A stretch of 64,000 nt of DNA from an uncultured Thermoanaerobaculia bacterium (GCA_951813015.1 CATOTG010000006.1:1-64000); one strand, 5' to 3'; counted from the stretch's first letter, positions 42,104 through 51,277 are shown. Notes: generated by a model not told the origin, from the sequence alone. Made by a program: numbers and translations.

Positions 42104-43642
42104 ATGGGCTGGCTGGCTGTGAACTCGCGCGAACCCACGGAACTGGAGCTCCTCTACCGCCTGAGCCAGACGCTCGGCGAGAGCCTCGAACTGCATGACG
42201 TGACCCAGCCCGCGCTCTCGACCCTTGCAGAGCACCTGAATCTGAGGCACGGCACGATCACGCTGCTCAACCGGAAGACCGGCGACATCCATATCGAGGT
42301 CGCCCACGGATTGACCGGCCAGCAGACCTCCCAGGTCCGATACCGCCTCGGCGAGGGCGTTACCGGCAAGGTGATCGAAACCGGCGAACCGGAAGTGATC
42401 CCGAAGACGATCGAGTCCCAGACGTTCCTCGACCGAACCCAGCGCGGCAAGAGCGCGGAGGTCTCCTTCCTGTGCGTACCGATTCGCACGGGCAACGAGA
42501 CCTATGGCGCGCTCAGCGTCGACCGGGCCTACGACCCGGACCACGACCTGAACGGCGACGTCCGCGTGCTCCTGATCGCCGGCTCCCTGATCGCCCAGGC
42601 GGTCAAGCTGCGCCGCACCGCCGAGGAGGAAAAGGAGCAGCTCGAGGAGGAGAACGAGCGCCTGCGCGCCCAGCTCCGCGACCGTTTCCGGCCCAACAAC
42701 ATCGTCGGCAACTCGCACGAGATGCAGGAGGTGTACGACCAGATCGCCACCGTCTCCGGCAGCAACACGAGCGTTCTGATCACCGGCGAGACCGGCACCG
42801 GCAAGGAACTCGTGGCGCAGGCGATCCACTACAACAGCGCTCGCGCCACGAAGCCGTTCGTCAAGGTCCACTGCGCGGCGCTGCCCGAGAGCGTGATCGA
42901 GAGCGAGCTGTTCGGACACGAGCGCGGCGCCTTCACCGGCGCGATCCATCAACGCAAGGGCCGCTTCGAACTCGCCCACACCGGCACGATCTTCCTGGAC
43001 GAAGTCGGCGACGTGCCCCTGCTGATCCAGATCAAGATGCTGCGGGTGCTGCAGGAGCGGGAGTTCGAACGGGTCGGCGGCAGCCGCACCCTGAAGACGG
43101 ACGTGAGGATCATCGCCGCGACCAACAAGGACCTGTCGGACATGACCGCACGCGGCGGCTTCAGGGAGGACCTGTTTTACCGCCTGAACGTGTTCCCCAT
43201 CCACGTGCCGCCGCTGCGCAAGCGCAAGTCGGACATCGTGCAACTGGCCGACTTCTTCCTGGAGCGCTACGCGCAAGCCAACGGCGCCAACGTGCGCCGC
43301 CTCTCGAGCGCCGTGATCGACATGCTGATGAGCTACCACTGGCCCGGCAACGTCCGCGAGCTCGAGAGCTGCATCGAACGCGCCGTCCTCGTGGCGAGAA
43401 ACGACGTGATCCACCCCCACCACCTGCCGCCGACCCTTCAGACCGCGGAGAGCTCCGGCACCGAACCGCCCGGGAGCTTCCGCTACCTGGTCGAGAACTA
43501 CGAGCGCGACCTGCTGCGCGACGCCCTGAAGAGCGCCCGCGGGAACATCGCCGAAGCGTCACGCAAGCTGCGCACCACGCCGCGGATCACCGGCTACAAG
43601 ATCAAGAAGTTCGGCATCGACCCGAACCGCTACGCCGGCTAG
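42104..43642 (+). CDS. NifA-like sigma-54-dependent activator (GAF-AAA+-HTH)
   Basis: A 512-residue enhancer-binding protein. Residues ~13-165 form a GAF sensor (ELLYRLSQTLGESL, FLCVPIRTGNETYGALSVDR); a coiled coil follows; the AAA+ domain has Walker A GETGTGKE (~228), the sigma-54 loop GAFTGA (~275), Walker B IFLDEVGD and the sensor II WPGNVRELE; the C-terminal HTH ends IAEASRKLRTTPRITGYKIKK. This is the NifA arrangement, but no nitrogen-fixation gene is near and the name should not be read as function. Start ATG 42104 begins just before the GAF domain. Divergent from the deoxyhypusine-synthase-like gene. Confidence 0.88.
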   Translation: MGWLAVNSREPTELELLYRLSQTLGESLELHDVTQPALSTLAEHLNLRHGTITLLNRKTGDIHIEVAHGLTGQQTSQVRYRLGEGVTGKVIETGEPEVIPKTIESQTFLDRTQRGKSAEVSFLCVPIRTGNETYGALSVDRAYDPDHDLNGDVRVLLIAGSLIAQAVKLRRTAEEEKEQLEEENERLRAQLRDRFRPNNIVGNSHEMQEVYDQIATVSGSNTSVLITGETGTGKELVAQAIHYNSARATKPFVKVHCAALPESVIESELFGHERGAFTGAIHQRKGRFELAHTGTIFLDEVGDVPLLIQIKMLRVLQEREFERVGGSRTLKTDVRIIAATNKDLSDMTARGGFREDLFYRLNVFPIHVPPLRKRKSDIVQLADFFLERYAQANGANVRRLSSAVIDMLMSYHWPGNVRELESCIERAVLVARNDVIHPHHLPPTLQTAESSGTEPPGSFRYLVENYERDLLRDALKSARGNIAEASRKLRTTPRITGYKIKKFGIDPNRYAG

Positions 43643-44097
43643 CAGTCCGTGGCAGAAGTCGCGCTGCATTCGAGCGGCCATGCATCTCAGCCCGGCATCG
43701 TGCCATCCGGGTGCTCGATGACTCGCACCCGGAGGTGGGGCGCGTGTGGCGCGGAACGCGCCACACGGGCTCAGCTCCTCGGTCGCCCTTGTTCCCGGGA
43801 TTGCGGGCGGGCCGATATGCTCCCTCGTCGTGCCTTGCCGGGCGGGCGCCTGGCCACTCTCGGTGCGCACGGACTTCTGCCACGGGCTGCCAGCCCACGT
43901 TTGTCAGCCCACCATGCGGGTTGCAACAAAATTGTATGGCCCGACCTGACTCCCGGCCCGGAACCGCCACTAGGGCGCGAGGCCGAACCCCTTGGCGCGC
44001 AACGGTTTGACCTCGAATTTGTCGTCACGAGCCGCAGTTGGCACCCGTGTTGCTACCCCCAGAAACAACCGGCAACCATGCCCTAAGGAGGTCACCA
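43643..44097. other. 455-bp gap with a dispersed repeat, before the TorF-like gene
   Basis: The first ~125 bp are a repeat also found near 45820 (see there): GCGCTGCATTCGAGCGGCCA, CCGGCATC, GGGTGCTCGATGACTCGCACCC (a hairpin) and GTGTGGCGCGGAACGCGCCACAC (a second, perfect hairpin). The rest has no supported gene. The end near 44085 is a strong ribosome site for the TorF-like gene. Confidence 0.7.
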
Positions 44098-44790
44098 ATG
44101 ATCCGGAAATCAGCAATCTTCGTTCTACTCGCCTTGCTCAGCCTCGCCGCCGCCCCGGCAGCGGCCGATGCCGAATACGCCCTCGACTTCGCGTCGGCCT
44201 ACGTCTGGCGCGGCATCACCTTCACCGACGGCGCCGTCTGGCAGCCCTCCGTCACCGCCTCGAACGACAGCGGCTTCGCGATCAACGTCTGGGGCAACCT
44301 CGACATTGACGACGCGAACGACATGAGCGCCGAGTTCAACGAGATTGATCTCACGGCCTCCTACGGGTTCGGCTCCGACGCCGTCTCGGCGGAAGTCGGA
44401 TTCATCGAGTACCTGTTTCCGAACACGCCGTTCGCCGGCACCCGCGAGCTCTACATGACCGTCGGCTGGGACGTCACCGCGTCGCCGAGCGTGTCGCTCT
44501 ACTACGACATCGACGAGGTCAAGGACTTCTACGCGAACGTCGGCGTCTCGTTCGGAGGCGACGTGAGCGACGCCCTGGCCTGGAGTGTCGACGTCTCGGC
44601 CGGCTACGCGGGCGACGACTTCGCCGCCGCCTACAACGGCCTCTCCGGTGGCATGTACGACGGCAACCTCACCTTCGGCCTTTCCGGCGGCGCCTGGTCG
44701 GCGTTCGTCAGCTACGTCGACGCCCTGGACAGCGACGCGCTGCCGGAGCAGCCGGTCGACTTCCTCGCCGGCATCGGCTTCTCGTTCTAG
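44098..44790 (+). CDS. TorF-like outer-membrane beta-barrel protein
   Basis: A 230-residue protein with a signal peptide (cleavage after PAAADA, ~24). It starts the mature part with YALDFASAYVWRGITFTDGAVWQPSV-type sequence (SAYVWRG and TDGAVWQPS seen), the mark of the TorF/TIGR02001 family, then alternates amphipathic strands to a terminal aromatic GIGFSF, as outer-membrane barrels do. Many acidic residues (DALDSDALPEQP) face the loops. AAGGAGGT six bases before ATG 44098 predicts high expression. A terminator follows at 44888. Function of the family is unknown, possibly a channel. Confidence 0.85.
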   Translation: MIRKSAIFVLLALLSLAAAPAAADAEYALDFASAYVWRGITFTDGAVWQPSVTASNDSGFAINVWGNLDIDDANDMSAEFNEIDLTASYGFGSDAVSAEVGFIEYLFPNTPFAGTRELYMTVGWDVTASPSVSLYYDIDEVKDFYANVGVSFGGDVSDALAWSVDVSAGYAGDDFAAAYNGLSGGMYDGNLTFGLSGGAWSAFVSYVDALDSDALPEQPVDFLAGIGFSF

Positions 44791-44887
44791 GTGACCGGGT
44801 GCGCCGGCCGTTGCGCGGGCCTTCTGGCCCGCGCTTCGTCATTGCCGAAAGAGACGCCGAAAGAGGCCGCGCACCACAGCCAGTTCA

Positions 44888-44917
44888 AGCGCCCGAAGCT
44901 CTCGAGCTTCGGGCGCT
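44888..44917. terminator. Rho-independent terminator
   Basis: A perfect 13-bp stem AGCGCCCGAAGCT / AGCTTCGGGCGCT with loop CTCG, then TTTCC. It lies between the convergent TorF-like and enoyl-CoA hydratase genes. The T-run is short on the plus side; on the minus side the stem is preceded by GAA, so it works best for the plus strand. Confidence 0.8.
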
Positions 44918-44940
44918 TTCCTGTCTGGAGCGGCCGGTGA

Positions 44941-45765
44941 TCAGCGCCCGGTGAACTGCGGCGCGCGCTTCTCCATGAAGGCCGCAACGCCTTCGCGGTG
45001 ATCGTCGGTCTCGCCGCAGCGGATGTGCGAGATCGCCTCCCGGTCGAGGATCGACCGGAAGTCCTGCGTGACCGCAAGATTCACGTTCTCCTTCATCCAG
45101 CGATAGCTCACCATCGGCCCGTGGGCGAGTCGCGACGCGAACTCCATCCCTTCCGCGTGGAAGCTCTCCGCGTCGTAGATCCGGTTCACCAGGCCGATTC
45201 GCCGCGCCTCTTCGGCATCGATGATGTCGGCGGTGAAGAACAGCTCCTTGGCGATCGCCGGGCCGACCAGGCGGGTCAACTGCCAGGTCGTCCCCCAGTC
45301 GCCGCCGAAACCCACCTTCGAGTACGCGGTGCCGAACTTCGCCATGCTCGACGCCAGCCGCAGATCGCAGCTCGCCGCCAGACCGAGACCGGCGCCCATG
45401 GCGAAGCCGTTGACCAGAGCGATCGTGACCTTGGGAATGGAGTGAACCAGCCAGGCCGCCTCCTGGCCGTGCCGCAGACCGTCGATCCGCTGCTCGAGCG
45501 TCGCCGGAGCGCCGCCGGCGCCCGACTTGGCCATGCCTGACACGTCGCCCCCGGCGCAGAAGGCCCGACCCTCGCCCGTCAGGACGATCGCGCCGACATC
45601 CGGGTCGGCCGCCAGCCGCGGCAGTTCCTCGTGGAGGCCGGCGGTGATCTCGCCGGAAAGGGCGTTCAGCTTCTTGGGTCGGTTGAACGTCAGCAGGGCG
45701 ACGCGATCCTGGACGTCGACCCGCAACTCCGGTTCAGGTGTGCTCGTCATCTCGGCTACGGTCAT
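44941..45765 (-). CDS. Enoyl-CoA hydratase/isomerase family protein
   Basis: A 274-residue crotonase-fold enzyme. VALLTFNRPKKLNALSGE, IVLTGEGRAFCAGGDVSGM (oxyanion hole 1), IALVNGFAMGAGLGLAASCDLRLA (oxyanion Gly and CoA site), GGDWGTTWQLTRLVG and AEEARRIGLVNRIYD are the standard blocks. The second catalytic acid position reads in FGGDWG, where hydratases usually have Glu, so an isomerase or another crotonase activity is possible. Likely role in fatty- or aromatic-acid degradation. Convergent with the TorF-like gene and separated by a terminator. Confidence 0.88.
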   Translation of the reverse strand: MTVAEMTSTPEPELRVDVQDRVALLTFNRPKKLNALSGEITAGLHEELPRLAADPDVGAIVLTGEGRAFCAGGDVSGMAKSGAGGAPATLEQRIDGLRHGQEAAWLVHSIPKVTIALVNGFAMGAGLGLAASCDLRLASSMAKFGTAYSKVGFGGDWGTTWQLTRLVGPAIAKELFFTADIIDAEEARRIGLVNRIYDAESFHAEGMEFASRLAHGPMVSYRWMKENVNLAVTQDFRSILDREAISHIRCGETDDHREGVAAFMEKRAPQFTGR

Positions 45766-45815
45766 GCGCGCTTCTCCTGCGTCCTTGAATTGAAGAGGAA
45801 GGTTGGAGTCTAGCC

Positions 45816-45935
45816 GCCCATGGCAAAGTCACGCTGCACTTGATCGGCCATTGCAAGCGGCCGCGCATCCCGTCCGGCATCCTTGGCCATCCGTGTGCTC
45901 GCCGACCCGCACGATCAGCCTGCCGCCAGCGGCGT
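45816..45935. repeat. Dispersed repeat shared with 43649-43770
   Basis: ATGGCAAAGTCACGCTGCAC, TGATCGGCCATTGCA, CCGGCATCCTTGGCCATCCG and GTGCTCGCCGACCCGCAC follow in the same order as at 43649-43740, with point changes. The second perfect hairpin of the other copy is not kept here. It lies between enoyl-CoA hydratase and the ECF sigma gene. Confidence 0.7.
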
Positions 45936-46036
45936 TCCAGCCACGAGCCGGCCCGCGGCATCCGTGAACCGTTGCCCGCACCCATCCGGGCGCAAGCAAC
46001 GGAACACTCTGCGCCTTCGCGCGTTGTACGAGTGAG

Positions 46037-46696
46037 ATGCCCGTGGCCGCGCTCAGGTCCGATCCGCTGGCGGCGCCGACGAAGCTCCGCAGCACCGCGG
46101 CGAAGACGACCGCCGTTTCCGACCCGGCGAAGGCGGACCACACCGCGGAGGACGGACGGCTCATGGCCAGGGTCAAGGCGGGCGACGAACAGGCGTTCGC
46201 CGACCTGGTGGATCGCTACAAGAACCCGCTCGTGAACTACCTGACACAGCTGACCCGCAGCCGCGAACGCGCAGAGGACCTGGCGCAGGACGCCTTCGTG
46301 CGCGTCTACCGCGCGGCCGGCCGCTATCAGGAGCGAGGCCAGTTTCAGGCCTTCCTGTTCCGCATCGCGACCAACCAGTTGCGCACGGAGGAACGCAAGG
46401 CGGCGCGCTGGCGCGGACTGCTGCCGTCGCTGACGGCGGAGCACCGGCGGCGCGCGCCGGTCCCCTCGCCGCAGCGAGCCGCCCTGGGTTCCGAGGCCGT
46501 GGACGCGGTGACCAGAGCCCTGGGCCGTCTGCCTCTCCACTACCGCGCACCGGTCGTGCTGAGGGAGATCGAAGGCTGGCCCTACGCGCGCATCGCGAAG
46601 ATCCTCGGCTGCCGCGAAGGCACGGTCAAGTCCAGGGTCCACCGCGGCAAGAGCCTGCTCCGCAAGGACTTGAGCGAGTACTGGAACGGAGGATAG
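46037..46696 (+). CDS. ECF-type RNA polymerase sigma factor
   Basis: A 219-residue sigma factor. Region 2 has DEQAFADLVDRYKNPLVNYL and RAEDLAQDAFVRVYRAAGRY; region 4 has ALGRLPLHYRAPVVLREIEG and YARIAKILGCREGTVKSRVH. A ~45-residue Ala/Thr-rich N-terminus precedes region 2. The downstream gene starts two bases after the stop and encodes a one-pass membrane protein, the usual place for an anti-sigma, and a PDZ protein follows, suggesting an envelope-stress function. Confidence 0.92.
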   Translation: MPVAALRSDPLAAPTKLRSTAAKTTAVSDPAKADHTAEDGRLMARVKAGDEQAFADLVDRYKNPLVNYLTQLTRSRERAEDLAQDAFVRVYRAAGRYQERGQFQAFLFRIATNQLRTEERKAARWRGLLPSLTAEHRRRAPVPSPQRAALGSEAVDAVTRALGRLPLHYRAPVVLREIEGWPYARIAKILGCREGTVKSRVHRGKSLLRKDLSEYWNGG

Positions 46697-46698
46697 AG

Positions 46699-47109
46699 GT
46701 GAGGGATCAACTCGATCTGCAACGACTTCCCCGCGTCGACGCCTCGGCCGGCTTCACCGCCGAGGTCCTGCGTCGCGTCCGAGCCGACCAGCCGCACCGG
46801 CCGGCGCCCCGCTCAAGACTGGCCGTGGCCGCCGTCGCGGTCGTCGTCGTCTCAACCGCCGCCGGCGCCTGGTGGGCTCGGCAGTCCGTACCCGAACCGG
46901 CGCCGATCACCGCTGAGAGCATCGAACAACTCAAGTTCGAGCATCAGGAACTCATCCAGGAACTGGAGTCCCTGCTCCGCCTTGGCGAAGACACTCAGCC
47001 CTTCGTCCCGGTGTCCATCGATCCCCGGACCGAGGTCCTCTTCGACCTGCGGGATATCGAACCCCTTCCCGTTCGCTACGCCGCTGCTTCCAGCCGGCAA
47101 ATCCAATAG
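46699..47109 (+). CDS. Single-pass membrane protein, possible anti-sigma factor
   Basis: A 136-residue protein: ~40 cytoplasmic residues (LQRLPRVDASAGFTAEVLRR), one transmembrane helix (~43-60, LAVAAVAVVVVSTAAGAWW) and a periplasmic part with a coiled-coil-like helix (EQLKFEHQELIQELESLLRL). Short N-terminus, no zinc HxxxCxxC motif of ZAS anti-sigmas. The GTG at 46699 follows the sigma stop by two bases with GGAGG in front. Role as regulator of the sigma factor is inferred from order and topology only. Confidence 0.7.
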   Translation: MRDQLDLQRLPRVDASAGFTAEVLRRVRADQPHRPAPRSRLAVAAVAVVVVSTAAGAWWARQSVPEPAPITAESIEQLKFEHQELIQELESLLRLGEDTQPFVPVSIDPRTEVLFDLRDIEPLPVRYAAASSRQIQ

Positions 47110-47120
47110 GAGATCCCTTC

Positions 47121-47978
47121 ATGACCACGAACCGATTCCTTGTTCCCCGGCGCCGGCCGAGCACAACCCCCGCGCGCACCCTCGCGACTGCCCTGGCCGC
47201 GGCTCTGGCCCTGAGCTTCGGCCCCGCGGCCTTCGCCCAGGAGTCGGAAGACGAAGAGCGCACCGTCCGCGTCATGGTGCTCGGCGACGGGCAGGTCGAA
47301 GTCCTGGAGGACGCGGAGGACGCCCGCCTGATTGAAGAGCTTGCCGCTTCGCCCGGGAGATGGGCCGATCAAGTCAGGGCGGCGACTCTTGCCCTCCCCT
47401 GGGGAGGCGCCTACCTCGGCGTCGAACTCGTCAATCTGAACGAGCCGCTGCGAGCCCACTTCGGTGTTCCGGAAGGTACTGGAGTTCTGGTTTCTAACGT
47501 CGTCGAGGACAGCCCGGCGGCCCGCGCCGGCGTCCTGGTCGGCGACATCGTGACCCGGTTCAACAGCGAGGACGCAAAGAGCTCGCGGCGGCTCACCTCC
47601 CTGGTCCGACGGGCCGAGGCCGGCGACCCGGCGGACCTCGAGATCTGGCGCGGCGGCAAGGTCATGACGCTCAGCACGACTCTGGACGAACGACCTCGCC
47701 CCGACTTCAGGGGAGATTCCTTCTCCTTCTCATTTCGCGGCCGGGAGGACCTCGACGGCGACGGCGAAATCGACGTGTTCGTGGCCCCCGAGGACGTACA
47801 TACGAAGATCCAGGAGTACTTCAACGGCGACGAATGGAAAGAGCGCCACGAACACGTACAGCGCTTCCTCCACGAACGGCGCCCCGACATGAAGGCCCTC
47901 GAGGAGCGCCTGGAGGCCCTGAAGAAGCGGCTGGCCGAACTGGAGGGCCGGCTGGAAGAGAGGGCCGACGAGAACTGA
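47121..47978 (+). CDS. Exported PDZ-domain protein with C-terminal coiled coil
   Basis: A 285-residue protein with a signal peptide (cleavage after AAFA, ~40). The PDZ domain runs ~95-185: YLGVELVNLNEPLRAHFGV, GVLVSNVVEDSPAARAGVLVGDIV and the strand TLSTTL. No protease domain is present, so it is a binding protein and not a DegP-type enzyme. The C-terminus (~235-285) is a charged coiled coil (LEERLEALKKRLAELEGRLEE). Third gene of the ECF operon, 11 bp after the membrane protein; it could sense misfolded outer-membrane proteins, by analogy to PDZ sensors. Confidence 0.85.
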   Translation: MTTNRFLVPRRRPSTTPARTLATALAAALALSFGPAAFAQESEDEERTVRVMVLGDGQVEVLEDAEDARLIEELAASPGRWADQVRAATLALPWGGAYLGVELVNLNEPLRAHFGVPEGTGVLVSNVVEDSPAARAGVLVGDIVTRFNSEDAKSSRRLTSLVRRAEAGDPADLEIWRGGKVMTLSTTLDERPRPDFRGDSFSFSFRGREDLDGDGEIDVFVAPEDVHTKIQEYFNGDEWKERHEHVQRFLHERRPDMKALEERLEALKKRLAELEGRLEERADEN

Positions 47979-47992
47979 TCGGTCGGTCGTCG

Positions 47993-48284
47993 CTACAGGA
48001 CCGCGGCCTCCCACTCGCAGAGCATCTGGAGCAGCCTGCCCATCATCTCGTCGACTTCGCCGGAATCGATCGAGAGGGGCGGCGCGACCCGGACCGGCAG
48101 GCCACGGGCCATCGCGGGATGGCGGGCGAGCTGTACATCGCCAAGCCGTTCTTGAGAGCCAGGGACTGGAAGAGTGTCTGCGCCCACCCGAAACGTCGAA
48201 GTAGCGGTTGCCGTCCCGGTCGTAGATGAACACACCTTCGGCCCGCTCGATCTCCACGTTCATCGGGTGGTATGAGAAGACGTG
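47993..48284 (-). pseudogene. Decayed class-III aminotransferase (ends joined, centre lost)
   Basis: Minus strand, three frames. The first reads HVFSYHPMNVEIERAEG and VFIYDRDGNRYFDVSGG, the N-terminus of class-III aminotransferases. A second frame then gives LALKNGLAMYSSPA, and a third gives PVRVAPPLSIDSGEVDEMM and the terminal CEWEA, the C-terminus. The ~350 central residues with the PLP lysine are gone. It is therefore a remnant made by a large internal deletion and frameshifts. It lies 14 bp from the stop of the PDZ gene. Confidence 0.7.
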
Positions 48285-48447
48285 CCGTCAGTCGCCTTCG
48301 GGGCGGAGAGGGCCAAGACAGCGGCTGCGTTTCCGGCACGGTTGCGGGCACGGTAGCCATCGATTCTGCTCCTGATCCGGAAGACGGAAAGAGGCACCCT
48401 GGCAAGCTGCTACGGTGCCCTGCTCTGCGCCTCTGAAGGCGCGGGAG

Positions 48448-48492
48448 TACGGTTCACGCGTGGCGCGAAGGCGCCACCCGGGTCGCGCCGGA
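48448..48492. repeat. Partial dispersed repeat before glyQS
   Basis: GTTCACGCGTGGCGCGAAGG and CGCCACCCGGGTCGCGCCGG form the GGCGCGAA..CGCGCC-type hairpin of the dispersed family, without the second palindrome. It ends ~20 bp before the ribosome site (GGAAGGAGAAG) of the glycyl-tRNA synthetase. Confidence 0.65.
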
Positions 48493-48511
48493 ACGGCGGA
48501 AGGAGAAGCGG

Positions 48512-50029
48512 ATGTCCCAACCCACAGGCAGCGAACGGATGGAGCGCATCGTGGCGCTGGCCAAGCGCCGCGGATTCGTGTTTCCGGCGTCCGACATCTA
48601 CGGCGGCATCAACGGCTTCTGGGACTACGGCCCGCTCGGCGTCCAGCTCAAGAACAACCTGCGCGACGCCTGGTGGCACGACATGGTCGAGAGCCCGCCG
48701 ATCGGTCCGGACGGGGCGCCGCTCTCGATCGTCGGCATCGACTCGTCGATCATCCAGAACCCGCGGGCCTGGGAAGCGAGCGGCCACGTCGGCGGCTTCT
48801 CCGACCCGATGGTCGACTGCCGGGAGACGAAGGCCCGCTTCCGGGCAGACCACCTGCACGTCCTGCGGCCGAAGCGCGACCTTGACCCGCCGGCCTTCTT
48901 CGCCTACCTCGAGGGCGAGCCGGCGCCGGCGCTCAGAACCGCCCGCAAGGCGATGCGCGGCCGGCCCACCCTGGACGACTTCGAGTCCGTGCCCCTGGCC
49001 GAACTCGACGCGGCCGAGCGTGACCACCTGTGGGCCCCGGGCGCTTCGGCGCCGGGCACGCTGACCGAAGCGCGCGACTTCAACCTGATGTTCAAGACCT
49101 TCGTCGGCGCCGCCTCCGGCGAGGAGAACACGGCCTACCTGCGGCCCGAGACGGCCCAGGGCATCTTCCTGAACTACAAGGGCGTGCTGGACACCTCGAG
49201 AGTGCGATTGCCATTCGGCATCGCGCAGATCGGCAAGGCCTTCCGCAACGAGGTCACGCCGCGGAACTACATCTTCCGCACCCGCGAGTTCGAGCAGATG
49301 GAGATGGAGTTCTTCTGCCACCCCTCCGAGGCGAAGGTCTGGTTCGAGTACTGGACCCAGTCACGGATGGACTGGTGGAGCGGCCTCGGTCTGGCCGGCG
49401 ACCGGCTGCGCCTGCGCCGGCACGAAGCGTCGGAGCTGGCCCACTACGCCCAAACCGGCGAGGGCACCTTCGACGTCGAGTACCGGTATCCGTTCACCGA
49501 GCCGGGCTTCGGGGAACTCGAAGGGGTCGCCCACCGCGGCAGCTTCGATCTGGAACAGCACCAGAAGTGGAGCGGCGTCAAGCTGGAGACATTCGATCAG
49601 CAGACGCGCGAACGCTTCGTGCCCCATGTGATCGAACCGGCCGCCGGTTTGACCCGCGGCGTGCTCGCGTTGCTGTGCGAGGCCTACAGCGTCGACGAGA
49701 GTCGGCCGTCATCCGAACTCATGCGCTTCCCGCATCGCCTGGCGCCAATTCACGCCGGCGTCTTTCCCCTGGTCAACAAGCGCGGAATGCCCGAGGTCGC
49801 CGAGGCGCTCTACCTCGAACTTCGCCGCTACTACCGCATCCAGTACGACGCGAAGCAATCGATCGGCAAGCGCTACGCGCGAATGGACGAGGCCGGCACA
49901 CCCTGTTGCCTCACCATCGACGGCCAGACGCTGGAAGACCAGACGGTCACCGTCCGCGACCGCGACACCGGCGCCCAGGAGCGAATCGCCTTGGACGCCG
50001 TGTCCCGCTACCTGCACGACCGTCCCTAG
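48512..50029 (+). CDS. glyQS: Glycyl-tRNA synthetase, single-chain (alpha2) type
   Basis: A 505-residue class-II synthetase charging tRNA-Gly. IVALAKRRGFVFPASDIYGG, GFWDYGPLGVQLKNN (motif 1 region), TARDFNLMF-like EARDFNLMFKTFVG, AYLRPETAQGIFLNYK (motif 2), PRNYIFRTREFEQMEMEFF and the C-terminal anticodon domain from ~400 (HRLAPIHAGVFPLVNK) are the standard blocks of the archaeal/eukaryal/Firmicutes-like type. E. coli instead has two subunits. GGAAGGAG in front of ATG 48512 supports the start. It is essential unless a second copy exists. Confidence 0.95.
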   Translation: MSQPTGSERMERIVALAKRRGFVFPASDIYGGINGFWDYGPLGVQLKNNLRDAWWHDMVESPPIGPDGAPLSIVGIDSSIIQNPRAWEASGHVGGFSDPMVDCRETKARFRADHLHVLRPKRDLDPPAFFAYLEGEPAPALRTARKAMRGRPTLDDFESVPLAELDAAERDHLWAPGASAPGTLTEARDFNLMFKTFVGAASGEENTAYLRPETAQGIFLNYKGVLDTSRVRLPFGIAQIGKAFRNEVTPRNYIFRTREFEQMEMEFFCHPSEAKVWFEYWTQSRMDWWSGLGLAGDRLRLRRHEASELAHYAQTGEGTFDVEYRYPFTEPGFGELEGVAHRGSFDLEQHQKWSGVKLETFDQQTRERFVPHVIEPAAGLTRGVLALLCEAYSVDESRPSSELMRFPHRLAPIHAGVFPLVNKRGMPEVAEALYLELRRYYRIQYDAKQSIGKRYARMDEAGTPCCLTIDGQTLEDQTVTVRDRDTGAQERIALDAVSRYLHDRP

Positions 50030-50677
50030 CAGCACGCGCGACAGAACCGGTTGCGCCGGCCTTCTGGCCGGCAACCGCGCCATCCTGGCATGGTCGGAAG
50101 CCGCTGCCGGTCCACGCTGTCACGCGCCCGGCGATGCGATTCGGTCGATGCAGTCGGCGCAGGACCCTCAACGGCACTGCCGGCCTGCGCTGTCCGTGCC
50201 GGAGGACGCGAGTCGGGCGATGCAGTCGGCGCACGACGCCCCACGCCGCCGCGATCCGCGCTCTCTCTCATGTGCCGGGCGACGGCGCCGGGTCGGCGGA
50301 AGCGGAACGGAGGAGGTCCGTTGGAAGGATCCTGGATGGCTCGCGAAGCAAACGCGAGTAGGAAGATCCGAGCAGGTCGCCAAACCGGCTGATTGGCGCT
50401 GGCGAGCGGCTCAAACAAGCGTCGTGAGCACGCGGCCGCGCCGCCGGTCGGCTCTCGGGTTACTGGGCGGGAAAGTTGGTGGGGGACCCCCTCCGGGTGT
50501 ATTCCACATTTCTCGGGACGACGCTTGCAGTCCCGACACACAGGGAAAGGTGCAATGCGCGTGCCAATCCCGTCGTGTCGCTTCGACCCGGAACCCCACT
50601 CGCCCCCAGCTTCCCTGCTTCGCTGGTGAGGACTGACCCGACCGTCGGTCGCTACGTCAAACCACCCTCAGCTCGCA
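50030..50677. other. 648-bp gap after glyQS with short direct repeats
   Basis: No gene supported. It begins with GCGCCGGCCTTCTGGCCGGC (a perfect hairpin, possibly a terminator). A direct repeat GATGCAGTCGGCGCA occurs at 50148 and 50219. From ~50400 the composition changes and GGGACGACGCTTGCAGTCCC gives another hairpin near 50515. Open frames here lack any family likeness. Confidence 0.55.
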
Positions 50678-51277
50678 CTACCCTCGAAACCGGTCGAACT
50701 CGCGGGGCAGCAGGCCTATGATCGCATCAGGAGTCATCGCATGGAGGTCCCAAATGACATCCAACTGAGCCAGCACATCTGCCAAACGCCTGGCGCTCGC
50801 CGGACCACGACCCGCAGCGCCCCTCGTCAGGCCGCCTGACTCACGATCGAAATACAAACGGTTCGCGGCTCCCACAATACCCTTGTTGCTCACAAACTCC
50901 TGGCGCGCGGTCAACTGCTCCGCAACCTCGCCCGGGCGGTGTGGCGGCGTGCAGAGAAGCACCCGAGCGCGCTCCGGATCATCCCTGTGAGCGTGGAGAA
51001 TCCCGACCGGACCGGCCACCAGATGCCGGTAGTACCGCCGGAAGTTCCCGACGGCGGGAACCCACCGTGCACGCGCTCCGAGCCGGCGCTCCCCCTAGCC
51101 GTCCGCCGGGCCGAGCTGCTCGAAGAAGAAGAGCGCCAGCCAAGACCAAAGCCCGGCATCCCCCGCCATACCGGCTTCCATCTTGGAAAGACGCGGCTGC
51201 AGGCACGCCGCAAGCGCAAACCGCGTCGAAAAGGAGCCGGGGGGAGCCGAATCCGCGGCCCTACCACTTCGACACAC
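50678..51277 (-). pseudogene. Gene with in-frame TAG; resembles the DUF6339 family
   Basis: Two minus-strand open frames, 51277-51098 and 51094-50678, are in the same frame and separated only by TAG at 51097-51095. Upstream: RLSKMEAGMAGDAGLWSWLA and LFFFEQLGPADG; downstream: ARWVPAVGNFRRYYRHLVAG, VAEQLTARQEFVSNKG, RRLADVLAQLDVIWDLHAM and a PREFDRF end. Together they read as one ~200-residue protein of the DUF6339 type (memory-based, uncertain). The N-terminus is not clear. A point mutation to a stop is the simplest reading; recoding is less likely. The gene lies in the accessory stretch. Confidence 0.6.

Noticed and set aside
42104..43642. Reading the sigma-54 activator as a nitrogen-fixation regulator NifA
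   Set aside because: Architecture matches, but no nif genes are in the window and such GAF-AAA-HTH proteins are common in non-diazotrophs.
50030..50677. Small ORFs in the gap after glyQS
   Set aside because: Several overlap each other on both strands, none has a ribosome site or recognisable sequence.
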